This document shows positions 1 to 7,736 of a stretch of 64,000 nucleotides of DNA, in pieces (positions within the stretch are counted from its first letter, which is position 1; the number at the start of each line of letters is the position of its first letter). The stretch comes from Nitrospinota bacterium. Lineage in GTDB: Bacteria > Nitrospinota_A > UBA7883 > JACRGQ01. The DNA lies in contig JAOUMJ010000007.1 in NCBI GenBank assembly GCA_029881495.1, positions 59,793-123,792 on the forward strand, in the 5' to 3' direction. Below the pieces are notes generated by a model. The model was given only the letters and a program-made list of their open reading frames with translations. It had not been told where the DNA came from and did not search any database. Made by a program: the position numbers and the translations under genes.

Positions 1-4
1 TTTT

Positions 5-991
5 ATGAGTATGGATTTGCAGGATATGGTGAGTCCCAAGCGTCTTGAGTGCGTGGAAAAAAGCGCAGACAAAACATTTGGTAGATTCGTCGCAGAGCCT
101 CTCGAAAGGGGATTTGGCGCGACAATAGGTAACTCAATACGGAGGTATCTCCTATCCTCAATTAGGGGCGCGGCTGTTTACGCCATCAAGATAGAAGGCA
201 TACATCACGAGTTCTCCACGCTTCCAAGCATTTACGAGGACGTTTCGGAGATCATTCTTAATTTCAAGGAACTGGTCATAAAGCATCAGGAAGGTACGGA
301 CAAGGCGGCTATTACGATAGATGAATCTGGGAAAAAAGAAATCACCGGCGACGACATTAAATGCCCTGCCAATGTTGAAGTAATAAACAAGGGGATACAT
401 ATCGCGAGTCTGATGGATAAAAACTCCAATTTCAAGGCAGAGCTTTTCACCAGGATGGGGAGAGGATACGTCCCTTCCGAAGAGCAGGAAGTCGATTCCA
501 CCGATATAGCGCTTATCCCGCTCGATTCGAATTTTTCGCCGATATTAAAAGTAAACGTGATAGTCGAAAAAACAAGGGTAGGTCACTATTCAGACTACGA
601 TAAATTGATCCTTGACGTATGGACCAACGGGACGATCGATCCCGAGGACGCGGTTTCGGACGCGGCCAAGATACAGCGCGACCATATGCTCCTTTTCATG
701 AACAAGGAAGACGAAATTGAAATTCCGGTTAAGGAGAGCAAGGCAGAGAAAGTCAAGCAGCCGACGATCAACCTCAATAGAAGCGTTGAGGAGCTTGAAC
801 TTTCGGTGCGTTCATATAACTGCCTTCAGAAGGCAAACATCAAGACCATCGCCGAGCTGGTGGAAAAAACGGACAGCGAAATGCTCAAGACAAGGAATTT
901 CGGCAGAAAATCCCTTAATGAGATAAAGGCAATCCTTACCGAGATGGGACTCAGGCTCGGCATGTCCAAAGAAGAAATTGAAGGCAACTAG
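5..991 (+). CDS. rpoA: DNA-directed RNA polymerase subunit alpha
   Basis: Alpha subunit of RNA polymerase. It dimerises to nucleate assembly of beta and beta', and its C-terminal domain contacts UP elements and activators. The 328-residue translation has the N-terminal assembly domain (about 1-230, with the conserved stretch [18 protein letters not shown] near residue 37) and, after a charged linker, the helix-hairpin-helix C-terminal domain (about 260-325, with [19 protein letters not shown] and [11 protein letters not shown]). Length is normal for the family. The first ATG lies only 4 bases from the window edge, so the ribosome binding site is not visible. A second ATG two codons on is an alternative start, and an extension to the left cannot be excluded. 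rplQ follows after 20 bases, the usual end of the alpha operon. Confidence 0.97.
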   Translation: MSMDLQDMVSPKRLECVEKSADKTFGRFVAEPLERGFGATIGNSIRRYLLSSIRGAAVYAIKIEGIHHEFSTLPSIYEDVSEIILNFKELVIKHQEGTDKAAITIDESGKKEITGDDIKCPANVEVINKGIHIASLMDKNSNFKAELFTRMGRGYVPSEEQEVDSTDIALIPLDSNFSPILKVNVIVEKTRVGHYSDYDKLILDVWTNGTIDPEDAVSDAAKIQRDHMLLFMNKEDEIEIPVKESKAEKVKQPTINLNRSVEELELSVRSYNCLQKANIKTIAELVEKTDSEMLKTRNFGRKSLNEIKAILTEMGLRLGMSKEEIEGN

Positions 992-1011
992 GAAAACGGG
1001 AGAATAGGGTA

Positions 1012-1461
1012 ATGCGACACTTAAAAGACGGCAGAAAACTAAACCGGACGGCCAGCCACAGGAAGGCGCTGTTCAGGAATCTCGTAACCTCACTTCTGGA
1101 ATTCGAGAGGATCACCACAACACTGCCGAAAGCAAAAGAGCTTAAACGCTACCTCGACAGGATGATCACACTCGGTAAGAAGGGTGATCTCGCCGCCCGC
1201 AGAAGGGCGCTCGAATTCGTCCAGAGCAAGGAAGTTGTTCAAAAACTATTCTCCACGCTTGCGGAGAGATACTCGGCTCGCAAAGGGGGCTACTCCCGCA
1301 TTTTTCGATCGGGCGTAAGGCATGGCGATAACGCGCCGATGGCCGTCATTGAGCTTGTAGACCGAGACGCATCGGCCCAGGCGAAACGACGCGTGAAAAG
1401 GGCGAAGGAAGAAGAGACCGCGGCCGTCGCACCGGCAGCCGAAAAGAAAAAATCCGCCTGA
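1012..1461 (+). CDS. rplQ: 50S ribosomal protein L17
   Basis: Large-subunit ribosomal protein bL17, which sits near the polypeptide exit tunnel. The start [20 protein letters not shown] is diagnostic. At 149 residues it is longer than the common size of about 120-130 residues; the extra length is a charged, low-complexity tail (about residues 125-149, ending EKKKSA). It lies 20 bases after rpoA in the standard rpoA-rplQ order and is followed by a strong hairpin that ends the operon. Confidence 0.97.
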   Translation: MRHLKDGRKLNRTASHRKALFRNLVTSLLEFERITTTLPKAKELKRYLDRMITLGKKGDLAARRRALEFVQSKEVVQKLFSTLAERYSARKGGYSRIFRSGVRHGDNAPMAVIELVDRDASAQAKRRVKRAKEEETAAVAPAAEKKKSA

Positions 1462-1499
1462 CCTCAAGGCTGGCGGACACCTGATAAGATTTTAAAGAC

Positions 1500-1524
1500 G
1501 GCAAGCCTTTTCAAAAGGCTTGCC
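1500..1524. terminator. Hairpin between convergent rplQ and alpha/beta hydrolase genes
   Basis: A perfect 12-base inverted repeat (GGCAAGCCTTTT / AAAAGGCTTGCC around a single central C) lies between the rplQ stop and the stop of the convergent hydrolase gene. T- or A-rich flanks are short on both sides. It probably acts as a bidirectional terminator. Confidence 0.75.
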
Positions 1525-1525
1525 T

Positions 1526-2407
1526 CTATTTCCCATTCTGCGAGCCATTCAAAAATCGAATCGCATGATCCACTGTCTTTATATCCTTCAATAACCTGCT
1601 GTGTCCAAGGCCGTACGTTTTTATTATTTTGGAATGTTTAAGATATTTCCTGAGTATGGTTGCCTGGCTTATTGGTGTGATCTTGTCCAGTTCGTCATGG
1701 ATTATCAGTGATTGAGAGGAAACCCTCTCAGAAAGCGTTGAGGGCGAGACGTCGGACAGGTTGAAACCATGTTTCAATTCAAGTTCCTCAATCACTTTCT
1801 TGTACGGCGCCTCGTAGAGGCCGAACATACGCGCATATTTATAGATCTCTTCCTCGAGATAGAAGATTGGCGAGATAAGGACAAGTTTTATATTTCCTTT
1901 TACCGCGTCATCAAGATTCAAGGCGGCCGCGGCACCAAAGGAGTGCGCTATCACTGCTTTGACGCCGTCAGTGGAGTCGTAAACCGCCTTAATAGTCTCT
2001 ACGAATTCAAAATAGTTTGTATTTATTCCTCCTGAATCACCATGCGCAGGGTTGTCATAGGCAATCACCGAGTGTCCTGAATCAATTAGAGGGGAAATAA
2101 ACTCGGAAAGCTGTATTCCTCTGCCTCCCCATCCATGGGCAAGAACAACAGCCGGGCCTTCGCCCCATTTCCATACCTTTACCGTTTTGTCTCTCAGAGT
2201 GATGTGAAATACCTCGGCCTTTTGAAGCATAGTCTTTTGTGATTCGCTGGTTTTGAAACCTTTAGGTGAAAAAAACATCCTGAAAATGAATTGCGTTGTA
2301 AATCCAGGTGCGATCAGCCATATGAATTTGGTAAAAGTATATACAAGACGTTTTGATAAATTGCTTTGACCGTAGAAGCCATTACTATTAGCAGATGTTT
2401 TATTCAT
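1526..2407 (-). CDS. Alpha/beta-fold hydrolase
   Basis: A 293-residue alpha/beta hydrolase of unknown substrate. Visible are the oxyanion-hole stretch AHGWGGRG (about 90-97), a nucleophile elbow AHSFG with Ser156, an acid in HDELD (about Asp238) and the late GLGHS with His269, in the order expected of a catalytic triad. The N-terminal 60 residues include a hydrophobic stretch (about 27-46) that may be a membrane anchor or lipid-facing helix. It lies 25 bases downstream of a TetR-type regulator on the same strand, so the pair probably forms a small operon controlled by that repressor. Esterase, lipase and epoxide-hydrolase-like activities cannot be told apart from the sequence. Confidence 0.8.
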   Translation of the reverse strand: MNKTSANSNGFYGQSNLSKRLVYTFTKFIWLIAPGFTTQFIFRMFFSPKGFKTSESQKTMLQKAEVFHITLRDKTVKVWKWGEGPAVVLAHGWGGRGIQLSEFISPLIDSGHSVIAYDNPAHGDSGGINTNYFEFVETIKAVYDSTDGVKAVIAHSFGAAAALNLDDAVKGNIKLVLISPIFYLEEEIYKYARMFGLYEAPYKKVIEELELKHGFNLSDVSPSTLSERVSSQSLIIHDELDKITPISQATILRKYLKHSKIIKTYGLGHSRLLKDIKTVDHAIRFLNGSQNGK

Positions 2408-2432
2408 GATAAATCTCCCTGGATGTATTTAT

Positions 2433-3020
2433 TTATTGCCTGTTCTTTTCTATCAAATTATCTAAAGCTTTAGCGTGAAGTTCCTTCGCCTTTTTGTCGC
2501 CAAGCATTCTGAGATAGTGGTTGTATCCGAGCATTAAGGCGTTAAATTCAAATGCAAAAAGTTTACAGTCAGTTTCCTTTTTGAATTCCCCTGCCTCGAC
2601 AGCCAGTTTGGCCGAATGAGCCAGCGTATCTATCCATTGCTGTTGAAGGGATTGAAGACGATCTCGTACTTTTCCGGGCCGATCGTCAAACTCCACCGAG
2701 GCGGAGATAAAAGGACAGCCGCCAGGGAGGGAATTGGTATCCCACATGCGCCAATTTTCCGCAATTGCCCTGATTCGCCCAATGCCTCGTGGTTTTTTGA
2801 TTGCCGGCACCATAACGGTGTTAATGAAAACCTCAGAGGCATATTCGAGCATTGAAATTTGCATAGTCTCTTTTGATTTGAAATGCGCAAAGAGACCGCT
2901 TTTTGACATTCCGACGATTTCAGACAATTTTCCGATTGTAAGCATTTCGATGCCGTATTCGCTGGCATAGAGGAGTGCGGCATCCAGGATTTTTAATTTA
3001 GTATCGCGCTCTTTTTTCAT
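2433..3020 (-). CDS. TetR/AcrR family transcriptional regulator
   Basis: A 195-residue repressor with an N-terminal TetR helix-turn-helix (about residues 8-55, with LTIGKLSEIVGMSKSGLFAH) and a C-terminal ligand-binding domain that carries the GGCPF...EFDDRPG signature of one large TetR subfamily. Its ATG follows closely behind a promoter whose spacer is a near-palindrome, which points to autoregulation together with the downstream hydrolase. The inducer is unknown. No Shine-Dalgarno sequence is visible before the ATG, so the message may be almost leaderless. Confidence 0.88.
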   Translation of the reverse strand: MKKERDTKLKILDAALLYASEYGIEMLTIGKLSEIVGMSKSGLFAHFKSKETMQISMLEYASEVFINTVMVPAIKKPRGIGRIRAIAENWRMWDTNSLPGGCPFISASVEFDDRPGKVRDRLQSLQQQWIDTLAHSAKLAVEAGEFKKETDCKLFAFEFNALMLGYNHYLRMLGDKKAKELHAKALDNLIEKNRQ

Positions 3021-3026
3021 GCCAGT

Positions 3027-3055
3027 AATATAACACGAACGGTCGTGCTATACAA
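3027..3055 (-). promoter_or_regulatory. Promoter with embedded TetR operator
   Basis: Read on the minus strand there is a TTGTAT -35 element, a 17-base spacer and a TATATT -10 element. The spacer and its edges form a near-palindrome centred on CACGA(C/A)CG...TCGTG (3029-3052), typical of TetR-family operators. The predicted start of transcription falls only a few bases before the tetR ATG at 3020. Confidence 0.6.
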
Positions 3056-3090
3056 CCGGGCTGAATTATTGAGCTTTTTCAGGAAATAAT

Positions 3091-3119
3091 AAAAGGGGAG
3101 GATGGGGTCCTCCCCTTTT
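3091..3119 (-). terminator. Duplicated cysH-type terminator hairpin
   Basis: A 12-base perfect stem (AAAAGGGGAGGA / TCCTCCCCTTTT) with a 5-base loop, identical to the hairpin after the intact cysH at 4687-4715. Here it follows the truncated cysH copy, and it can also stop transcription coming from rsgA. Confidence 0.75.
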
Positions 3120-3170
3120 AGGGGGTGCGCAACCGGGACATAGATATCCCGCATACGGGTTGGGCTAGCT

Positions 3171-3301
3171 TCAGACCATCGCCACGATTTCGTCTTTGAG
3201 TGGCCTAGTATGAATTCCGCATTCGCCGCCGCACTTGGAGGTTCCGGCCCAGCGTCCGTCTCTTTCGTTTTCAGACGTTGTGATAGCCGTACATGGCGCG
3301 C
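3171..3301 (-). pseudogene. Truncated 3' fragment of a cysH homologue
   Basis: The minus strand encodes the last 43 codons of an APS/PAPS reductase, from APCTAITTSENERD through the active-site stretch CGGECGIHTRPLK to a TGA stop. The intact cysH ends the same way at 4767 but with TAA. The match stops abruptly at about 3301 (inside the codons for GCAPC), so no 5' part remains. Within the coding part only two amino-acid changes are seen (Asp to Glu and Ser to Ile near the end) against about seven silent changes. The fragment therefore looks like the end of a diverged but once functional cysH, not a fresh copy. Confidence 0.8.
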
Positions 3302-3343
3302 GAGCAACGCATCGAATGGAATTTATGGGTTGGCGCCGATAAA

Positions 3344-4399
3344 TCACTCTTTCTTTTTCTTCTTGTACGATTTGATAAACCGACCGAATGCCTTATCCTT
3401 TTTTCGCTTATCAAGGTATGACATTTCGTAGTACTCCGATTCCTTCTTCAGCTTGATATAGCTGGTATATCGGTCTTCGCTCAATTTATCGCTTTCGATC
3501 GCGGCCCGGATGGCACATCCCGGCTCATGCTCGTGGTTGCAATCCGCATAGCGGCAATTTGCAGATAGTCCCACAATGTCTTCGAAACCCGCATCGATAC
3601 CGCCGCCGGTACTTAGAATGCCAAGCTCTCTCATGCCGGGGGTATCTATCAGCATCGCGCCCTGATCGAGAACAATGAGCTGCCGTCGCGAAGTCGTGTG
3701 GGTGCCTTCTCCCGTGACGCTTACCGGTTTTGTGTCGAAGGCTTCTCGTCCTACGAGGCGGTTGATGAGTGTCGTCTTTCCGACTCCAGATGAACCAAGG
3801 AGACAGTATGTCCTTCCTGGATAGAGTGTCTGTTGGAATTCGCTAAATCCGCTCCCCGTGGTGCTGCTGAGAGCGAGTACCCTGGCTTTGGCGGCGGTGC
3901 TGAGGATCGCAAGCTTCTGCTCCAGTTCGTCATGGGTGATCAAGTCTGTTTTGGTAAGCAAGACTATTGGTTCAACGCCACCATCCGCTGCCATGACCAT
4001 GTATCGATCCAGGCGGCGGGGATTAAAATCGAAATGACATGACTGAACAATGAATGCGACATCTATGTTGGCCGCAATCATTTGGAAATCGATGTTCGCG
4101 CCCGCGCTCTTGCGGCGCAGAAATGTTTTTCGCGGAAAAACCCCATGGATGATAGCTGCCGTGTGATTGTCATAGTACTGTGCCGATACCCAATCTCCAA
4201 CACACGGCAGGTCAACAGGACTTTCAATCTGATAAGAGAACTTTCCCGATAGCTCGGCAGAGACTTCTCCTAATTCATTTCTTATCAGGTATGAACCGCG
4301 ATCGACTGCCGATACGCGCGCAATTTCGTCTCCTTCATGGAGGAACTGGGCAGGATGTATTTCAAACCATTGTTCGAAACCGAGGTCGCTCAATTTCAT
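3344..4399 (-). CDS. rsgA: Ribosome small subunit-dependent GTPase A
   Basis: A circularly permuted GTPase that helps late maturation of the 30S subunit. The 351-residue protein shows an N-terminal OB-fold (about 35-105), then the permuted G motifs: G4 LTKTDL (about 155), G1 GSSGVGKTTL (about 205), G3 DTPGMRELG (about 255), and the C-terminal zinc module CRYADCNHEHEPGC (about 285-298). The tail is lysine-rich (YKKKKKE). Length is normal. It stands alone on the minus strand between two copies of the cysH 3' end, which suggests it reached this place, or was separated from its neighbours, by recombination. No promoter was assigned in the AT-rich region upstream (4400-4686). Confidence 0.95.
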   Translation of the reverse strand: MKLSDLGFEQWFEIHPAQFLHEGDEIARVSAVDRGSYLIRNELGEVSAELSGKFSYQIESPVDLPCVGDWVSAQYYDNHTAAIIHGVFPRKTFLRRKSAGANIDFQMIAANIDVAFIVQSCHFDFNPRRLDRYMVMAADGGVEPIVLLTKTDLITHDELEQKLAILSTAAKARVLALSSTTGSGFSEFQQTLYPGRTYCLLGSSGVGKTTLINRLVGREAFDTKPVSVTGEGTHTTSRRQLIVLDQGAMLIDTPGMRELGILSTGGGIDAGFEDIVGLSANCRYADCNHEHEPGCAIRAAIESDKLSEDRYTSYIKLKKESEYYEMSYLDKRKKDKAFGRFIKSYKKKKKE

Positions 4400-4686
4400 A
4401 CGACAGTATTGCAGAAAATGTAAATAAATATATTTTGATATCGCTGAAGTATTCGATTTTCAACTCTCATCCCCATAGATTATACCGATGCGCAATTAGC
4501 CGGCTTATTTTATTATCAAGGTTAATCTACGTTACCTTTGCATGTTTATCGAACCTTCCGTCAAACATGCAGTCGTATTTATTAATTTCTCTCAGAAGTT
4601 CCCTATTAAAAACTAGAATCTTGCTAAAAGAAAGAAAAATCGCAAATTGTCGCATATGGGGGTGTACCGCTTTTTCTAGAAATAAA
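4400..4686. other. Intergenic region upstream of rsgA
   Basis: An AT-rich stretch with no convincing gene. It should contain the rsgA promoter (minus strand); no strong -35/-10 pair was recognised. Confidence 0.5.
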
Positions 4687-4715
4687 AAAAGGGGAGGATG
4701 GGGTCCTCCCCTTTT
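4687..4715 (-). terminator. Rho-independent terminator of the cysH operon
   Basis: The same 12-base stem and 5-base loop as at 3091-3119. Read on the minus strand it is followed by a run of seven T, the standard form of an intrinsic terminator, 51 bases after the cysH stop. Confidence 0.88.
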
Positions 4716-4897
4716 ATGGGATGCGCAAGCGGGACATAGATATCCCGCTCACGGGTTGGGCAATCTTTAGACCATCGCCACGCTGTCGTCTTTGAGAGGC
4801 CTAGTATGAATTCCGCATTCGCCTCCGCACTTGGAAGTACCGGCCCAGCGTCCGTCTCTTTCGTTTTCAGACGTTGTGATCGCCGTACACGGCGCGC
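4687..4897. repeat. Direct repeat, copy 2 (cysH 3' end plus terminator)
   Basis: The intact-gene copy of the 211-base segment also found at 3091-3301. It is the real 3' end of cysH plus its terminator. Confidence 0.85.
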
Positions 4898-5483
4898 ATC
4901 CGAGCGATCGAAGGCCGGTCTTGTAAAGTTCGTTCGCCTTCACGCCGTAAACCGCCAGGTACTGCCAGATCTCTCGCTCCTTGAAAAGAAGTATTGGATT
5001 GAGTTTCAGCAGATCTCTGTCCCTCTGTTCCACTTCCTTGTAATCTGTCCGTGTTCTACCTTCGGTACAGCGAAGGCCGGTTATCCAGACCTTTACGTCC
5101 ATCTCTTCAACCGCTCTTTTCACAGGCTCCACTTTGTAAATGTTGCAGCACTCGTCCGCGTTCTCCTTGTAAAGTTCGCGGGTCGGCTCGTTCGACCGGT
5201 ATATCTTCAGGTTCGGATACTCGGATACAAGCCAGTTCATGTAATCGACTGTCTGGCGCGGTTTGAACGGCGTAGTAACGATAAATCCCCTGGCATTAGG
5301 ATTGATCCTTGTCGCCATGTCCCAGACAACCATCGAATCCTTTCCGAGTGAATTCGCGACAACCGCCTTGTCGCCGTACTTCTCGTAAAACTCGGCCAAA
5401 AGCTTTTCAGCTCGCGCTACCTTTTCACCGAAGTGAAGTGAATCAACCAATTCCTTGATATTCTCTGACACGATAACCTCCAA
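4767..5483 (-). CDS. cysH: Adenylylsulfate (APS) reductase, CysH family
   Basis: Reduces adenylylsulfate (or PAPS) to sulfite in assimilatory sulfate reduction. The 238-residue protein has the PP-motif NSLGKDSMV (about 44-52), an iron-sulfur cysteine pair ECCNIYK (Cys112, Cys113) matched by GCAPC (Cys196, Cys199), and the C-terminal catalytic stretch GGECGIH (Cys223). Having both cysteine pairs, which bind a [4Fe-4S] cluster, points to the APS-using bacterial/plant type rather than the cluster-free PAPS reductase of enterobacteria. It is the third gene of a sulfur operon, 15 bases after the TusA-like gene, and ends at a strong terminator. Its 3' end is duplicated beyond rsgA. Confidence 0.92.
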   Translation of the reverse strand: MEVIVSENIKELVDSLHFGEKVARAEKLLAEFYEKYGDKAVVANSLGKDSMVVWDMATRINPNARGFIVTTPFKPRQTVDYMNWLVSEYPNLKIYRSNEPTRELYKENADECCNIYKVEPVKRAVEEMDVKVWITGLRCTEGRTRTDYKEVEQRDRDLLKLNPILLFKEREIWQYLAVYGVKANELYKTGLRSLGCAPCTAITTSENERDGRWAGTSKCGGECGIHTRPLKDDSVAMV

Positions 5484-5498
5484 ATATGTTTTACTTTA

Positions 5499-5744
5499 TT
5501 AACCTTTAGTCACGGTAAGCCTGAACGTATCGCCTTCCCGCTTCACGTTGCTTATCGTATGACCCTCTTCTTTAAGCTGAATGCTGATATTTCGCACGGG
5601 ATCGCCGGAACCGCATACAACTTCCAGAGATTCTCCCGTGTTAATACACCCGATAGCCTGCTTGGTAAGTATGAACGACATCGGACAGACCTCCTGGGAG
5701 ATGTCCAGAATGTTGTCGCTGACAGGCACATTTTCGGTTGTCAT
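5499..5744 (-). CDS. TusA-family sulfur carrier protein
   Basis: An 81-residue protein with the TusA/SirA fold signature: a short N-terminal strand, DISQEVCPMSFILTKQAI with the single sulfur-carrying Cys20 in a Cys-Pro pair, then a GESLEVVCGSGDP loop. TusA-type proteins carry persulfide sulfur between enzymes. Its ATG overlaps the TGA of the upstream sulfite reductase (ATGA), so the two are translationally coupled, and cysH follows 15 bases later. In this setting it probably takes sulfur from, or serves, assimilatory sulfite reduction. The same frame stays open far upstream, but that part lies inside the reductase gene and is not real coding sequence. Confidence 0.88.
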   Translation of the reverse strand: MTTENVPVSDNILDISQEVCPMSFILTKQAIGCINTGESLEVVCGSGDPVRNISIQLKEEGHTISNVKREGDTFRLTVTKG

Positions 5745-6787
5745 ACTGCTACTCCTTTCGGGTTTGTAATTATTCTCTGCGGAAGCTCCGGGTTCTCTAC
5801 CAGCTTTTCCTTCCCGATAGCTTTTTCCAGCGCTCTCATGTAATCGTCCATAAGTTCCCTCTCCTGAAGCAGGTTGCCTATGCGGATCTTCCCTTTTCCT
5901 TCCGCGGCCTTGGCGTACCACTTGATGGTCGCGTCGATAAGGTCGAGAGCCTCCACGTCGGTTAAAAATTTGGCGACGATAGAGCCGATAATCGGATGCC
6001 GTCCTCCGTGTCCTCCGACGCGGACTATATGCCCCTCCTTTTCCTGCTTCCAGGAATATGTGGGACAGGCGCGGACGCAGTCGTCGCAATATACGCACTG
6101 CGAAGCGTCGAAGATCGGTTTGCCCGTGATGGCGTCCGACACAATAGCATCTTCCGTGCAGGCCGACGCGCAGATGGTGCACCCTGTGCAGAGAGTTTCG
6201 TCCCATTTCGGGAATATCGCTCCCTGAAAACCAAGATCGGCTGAAACGGACCTTATGCAGTCGTGAGGACACGCGGAGAACGCGGTCTTGAACTTGTGGC
6301 TTGTCCTCTCGCCGAAAAAAAGTTTTGTCACCTCTTCTGCCATTGCCTGGGTGTCGGTAATTCCGTTTGGATTGTATTCGCATCCGCCGCACGCTGTAGG
6401 GACGCGGACCCTCGGCCCGCAAGAGGCGACCTCCTGCCCCTTCTCCTTCAGTTGCTCGATAAGAGGCTTGAAATTGTGATAGTCGACGGAAGTTATCTCG
6501 AGCGACTGCCTTGTGCTGAAATGGACGAAATCGCCTCCGAACTCATCTGCCGCTTCTGCAACCGCTTTGAGCTTCTCGACAGACATCCTCCCCCCCGGGC
6601 AATTGAGCCTTACGGTGAATTTGTCTTTCTGCCTCTGTTTTATGAGGCCACCGGCTCTCAAGGCGGCGAAATCTATCTTCCCCATCTCGTTTCGTCCGGC
6701 GATATCGGCATCCACGGTTATTTTCTTCATAACACCCTCTTCGATGTTGTGATTTACCGTTATCTTCAGTTTCTTTTCACTTTTCAT
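5741..6787 (-). CDS. Siroheme sulfite reductase with ferredoxin domain (DsrA/AsrC-like)
   Basis: A 348-residue single-chain sulfite (or nitrite) reductase, probably making sulfide for biosynthesis. An N-terminal ferredoxin-like half (to about 120, with KDKFTVRLNCPGGR) precedes the siroheme-[4Fe-4S] cysteines TACGGCEYNPNG (Cys133, Cys136) and SACPHDC (Cys173, Cys177). An inserted ferredoxin module follows with two cluster motifs, CTGCTICASAC (200-210) and CVYCDDCVRAC (231-241). This small, ferredoxin-bearing layout resembles Dsr-like and AsrC proteins rather than CysI. The first cysteine pair is spaced C-x2-C instead of the usual C-x5-C. An internal ATG at 6730 preceded by GAGGG is an alternative start. 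It heads the operon with the TusA-like gene and cysH. Confidence 0.88.
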   Translation of the reverse strand: MKSEKKLKITVNHNIEEGVMKKITVDADIAGRNEMGKIDFAALRAGGLIKQRQKDKFTVRLNCPGGRMSVEKLKAVAEAADEFGGDFVHFSTRQSLEITSVDYHNFKPLIEQLKEKGQEVASCGPRVRVPTACGGCEYNPNGITDTQAMAEEVTKLFFGERTSHKFKTAFSACPHDCIRSVSADLGFQGAIFPKWDETLCTGCTICASACTEDAIVSDAITGKPIFDASQCVYCDDCVRACPTYSWKQEKEGHIVRVGGHGGRHPIIGSIVAKFLTDVEALDLIDATIKWYAKAAEGKGKIRIGNLLQERELMDDYMRALEKAIGKEKLVENPELPQRIITNPKGVAV

Positions 6788-6836
6788 TTCAGCTTTTCCT
6801 CAATGCAAAATTGAAGTTCCATTTATGTTGAGGATG

Positions 6837-6865
6837 ATAATAATAAACCTTAGTGGAATAGTCAA
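6837..6865 (-). promoter_or_regulatory. Sigma-70 promoter of the sulfur operon
   Basis: On the minus strand TTGACT, a 17-base spacer and TATTAT precede the sulfite reductase gene. Transcription would start near 6830, giving a leader of about 43 bases to the ATG at 6787. Confidence 0.6.
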
Positions 6866-7169
6866 TAATTAAAAACAACAAATAATAAAAAGATATATAG
6901 CAAAAGAAAAGGAAAATCAAGAAGATATAAAAAATGAAGCCAAAAATGAATTTATGATAGCAACAGCCAAGATAATGGCAGGGGTCTAGGGTCGGGCTTT
7001 GTGGGCGGTTTTGCAGTCATACGCCCCGTATTTCTGCCTATGGAGAGGATTTAGTGATAAAATAACATTGGAAGGGCGAGAGAAATCTCCAAGATCAGCT
7101 GGCGGTTGCCTGGTTGACCTCTCTCATCTACCCCTTAACGGACCTGATAACTGGGCAGCTGCCAGCCTG
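6866..7169. other. Intergenic region, no gene recognised
   Basis: About 300 bases between the sulfur operon promoter and the stop of the gamma-carbonic anhydrase gene. No RNA gene, riboswitch or credible reading frame was recognised. Confidence 0.5.
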
Positions 7170-7700
7170 TTATTTCCCGGTTTTCAAGTAATCGTTCTTG
7201 TATCCAACATAGTTGTTGGCAGATTCAAGAAGCCCTTTGCGCTCCTTTTCCGTAAGTTCCCTTACAGGTTTTGCTGGAGACCCGATTGCGAGCCAGCCGG
7301 ACGGGATCTTTTTCCCCTCCGTAACGAGGGCGCCGGCCCCGATGATGCAGTCCGATCCAACCTCCGCGCCGTCGAGGATTATCGCCCCCATACCGATGAG
7401 AACGCGGGAGCGGATCACGCATCCGTGAAGAGTAACCGAATGGCCTACCGTGATATCGTCCTCAAGGAGGGTAGGGAAGGTCTTGTGGGTAACGTGGACT
7501 ATCGAACCGTCCTGGATGTTTGTCCGGTCGCCGATGCGGATATAGTTGACGTCTCCGCGCACCACCGCGTTGAACCATACGGATGAATCGTTGCCTATTT
7601 CGACATCGCCGATGATCTGGGCGGAATCTTCTATGAAGGCGGAAGGGGCTATTTTAGGCCACTGGCCTTTGTAATCTTTTAGCATGCCGGACGGCGGCAT
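7170..7700 (-). CDS. Gamma-carbonic anhydrase family protein
   Basis: A left-handed beta-helix protein of 176 residues in the YrdA/PaaY/Cam family. Hexapeptide-repeat sequence runs from about residue 20 to 150 (IGDVEIGNDSSVWFNAVVRG, then IGMGAIILDGAEVGSDCIIG). The three zinc-ligand histidines are visible in SIVHVTHK and VGHSVTLHGC. Members bind zinc or iron; some hydrate CO2, others are inactive or act as acyl-CoA thioesterases. A start at Met6 (7685) is equally possible. Neither start has a Shine-Dalgarno sequence, and both lie in a nested hairpin (7657-7723). It lies 36 bases downstream of flaG. Confidence 0.9.
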   Translation of the reverse strand: MPPSGMLKDYKGQWPKIAPSAFIEDSAQIIGDVEIGNDSSVWFNAVVRGDVNYIRIGDRTNIQDGSIVHVTHKTFPTLLEDDITVGHSVTLHGCVIRSRVLIGMGAIILDGAEVGSDCIIGAGALVTEGKKIPSGWLAIGSPAKPVRELTEKERKGLLESANNYVGYKNDYLKTGK

Positions 7701-7723
7701 GGAGGAGGTCCTGGCCAGTGGCC
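7657..7723 (-). repeat. Nested inverted repeats over the gamma-carbonic anhydrase start
   Basis: An 11-base perfect inverted repeat (GGCCACTGGCC at 7657-7667, its complement at 7713-7723) encloses a second one (CATGCCG 7683-7689 / CGGCATG 7695-7701). The inner stem pairs the two candidate ATG codons with each other. It could control translation, or the outer stem could be a flaG terminator. Confidence 0.5.
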
Positions 7724-7736
7724 GCTAAGTAAATTG

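Larger units (their letters stand above)
3091..3301. repeat. Direct repeat, copy 1 (cysH 3' end plus terminator)
   Basis: A 211-base segment repeated without gaps at 4687-4897, with about 16 mismatches counted by eye. It holds the terminator hairpin, 51 bases of 3' untranslated sequence and the last 131 bases of cysH. The two copies are in the same orientation and bracket rsgA. Confidence 0.85.

Noticed and set aside
3017..3307. A 96-codon minus-strand frame through the cysH fragment and the tetR promoter
   Set aside because: It is in a different phase from the cysH remnant and runs through a terminator hairpin and promoter.
4180..4770. A 196-codon plus-strand frame opposite rsgA and its upstream region
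   Set aside because: Overlaps the rsgA coding region on the other strand and the cysH terminator; no motif and no ribosome binding site.
5744..6422. In-frame upstream extension of the TusA-like gene
   Set aside because: This part overlaps the sulfite reductase in another frame and is Arg-rich noise; only the last 81 codons match a family.
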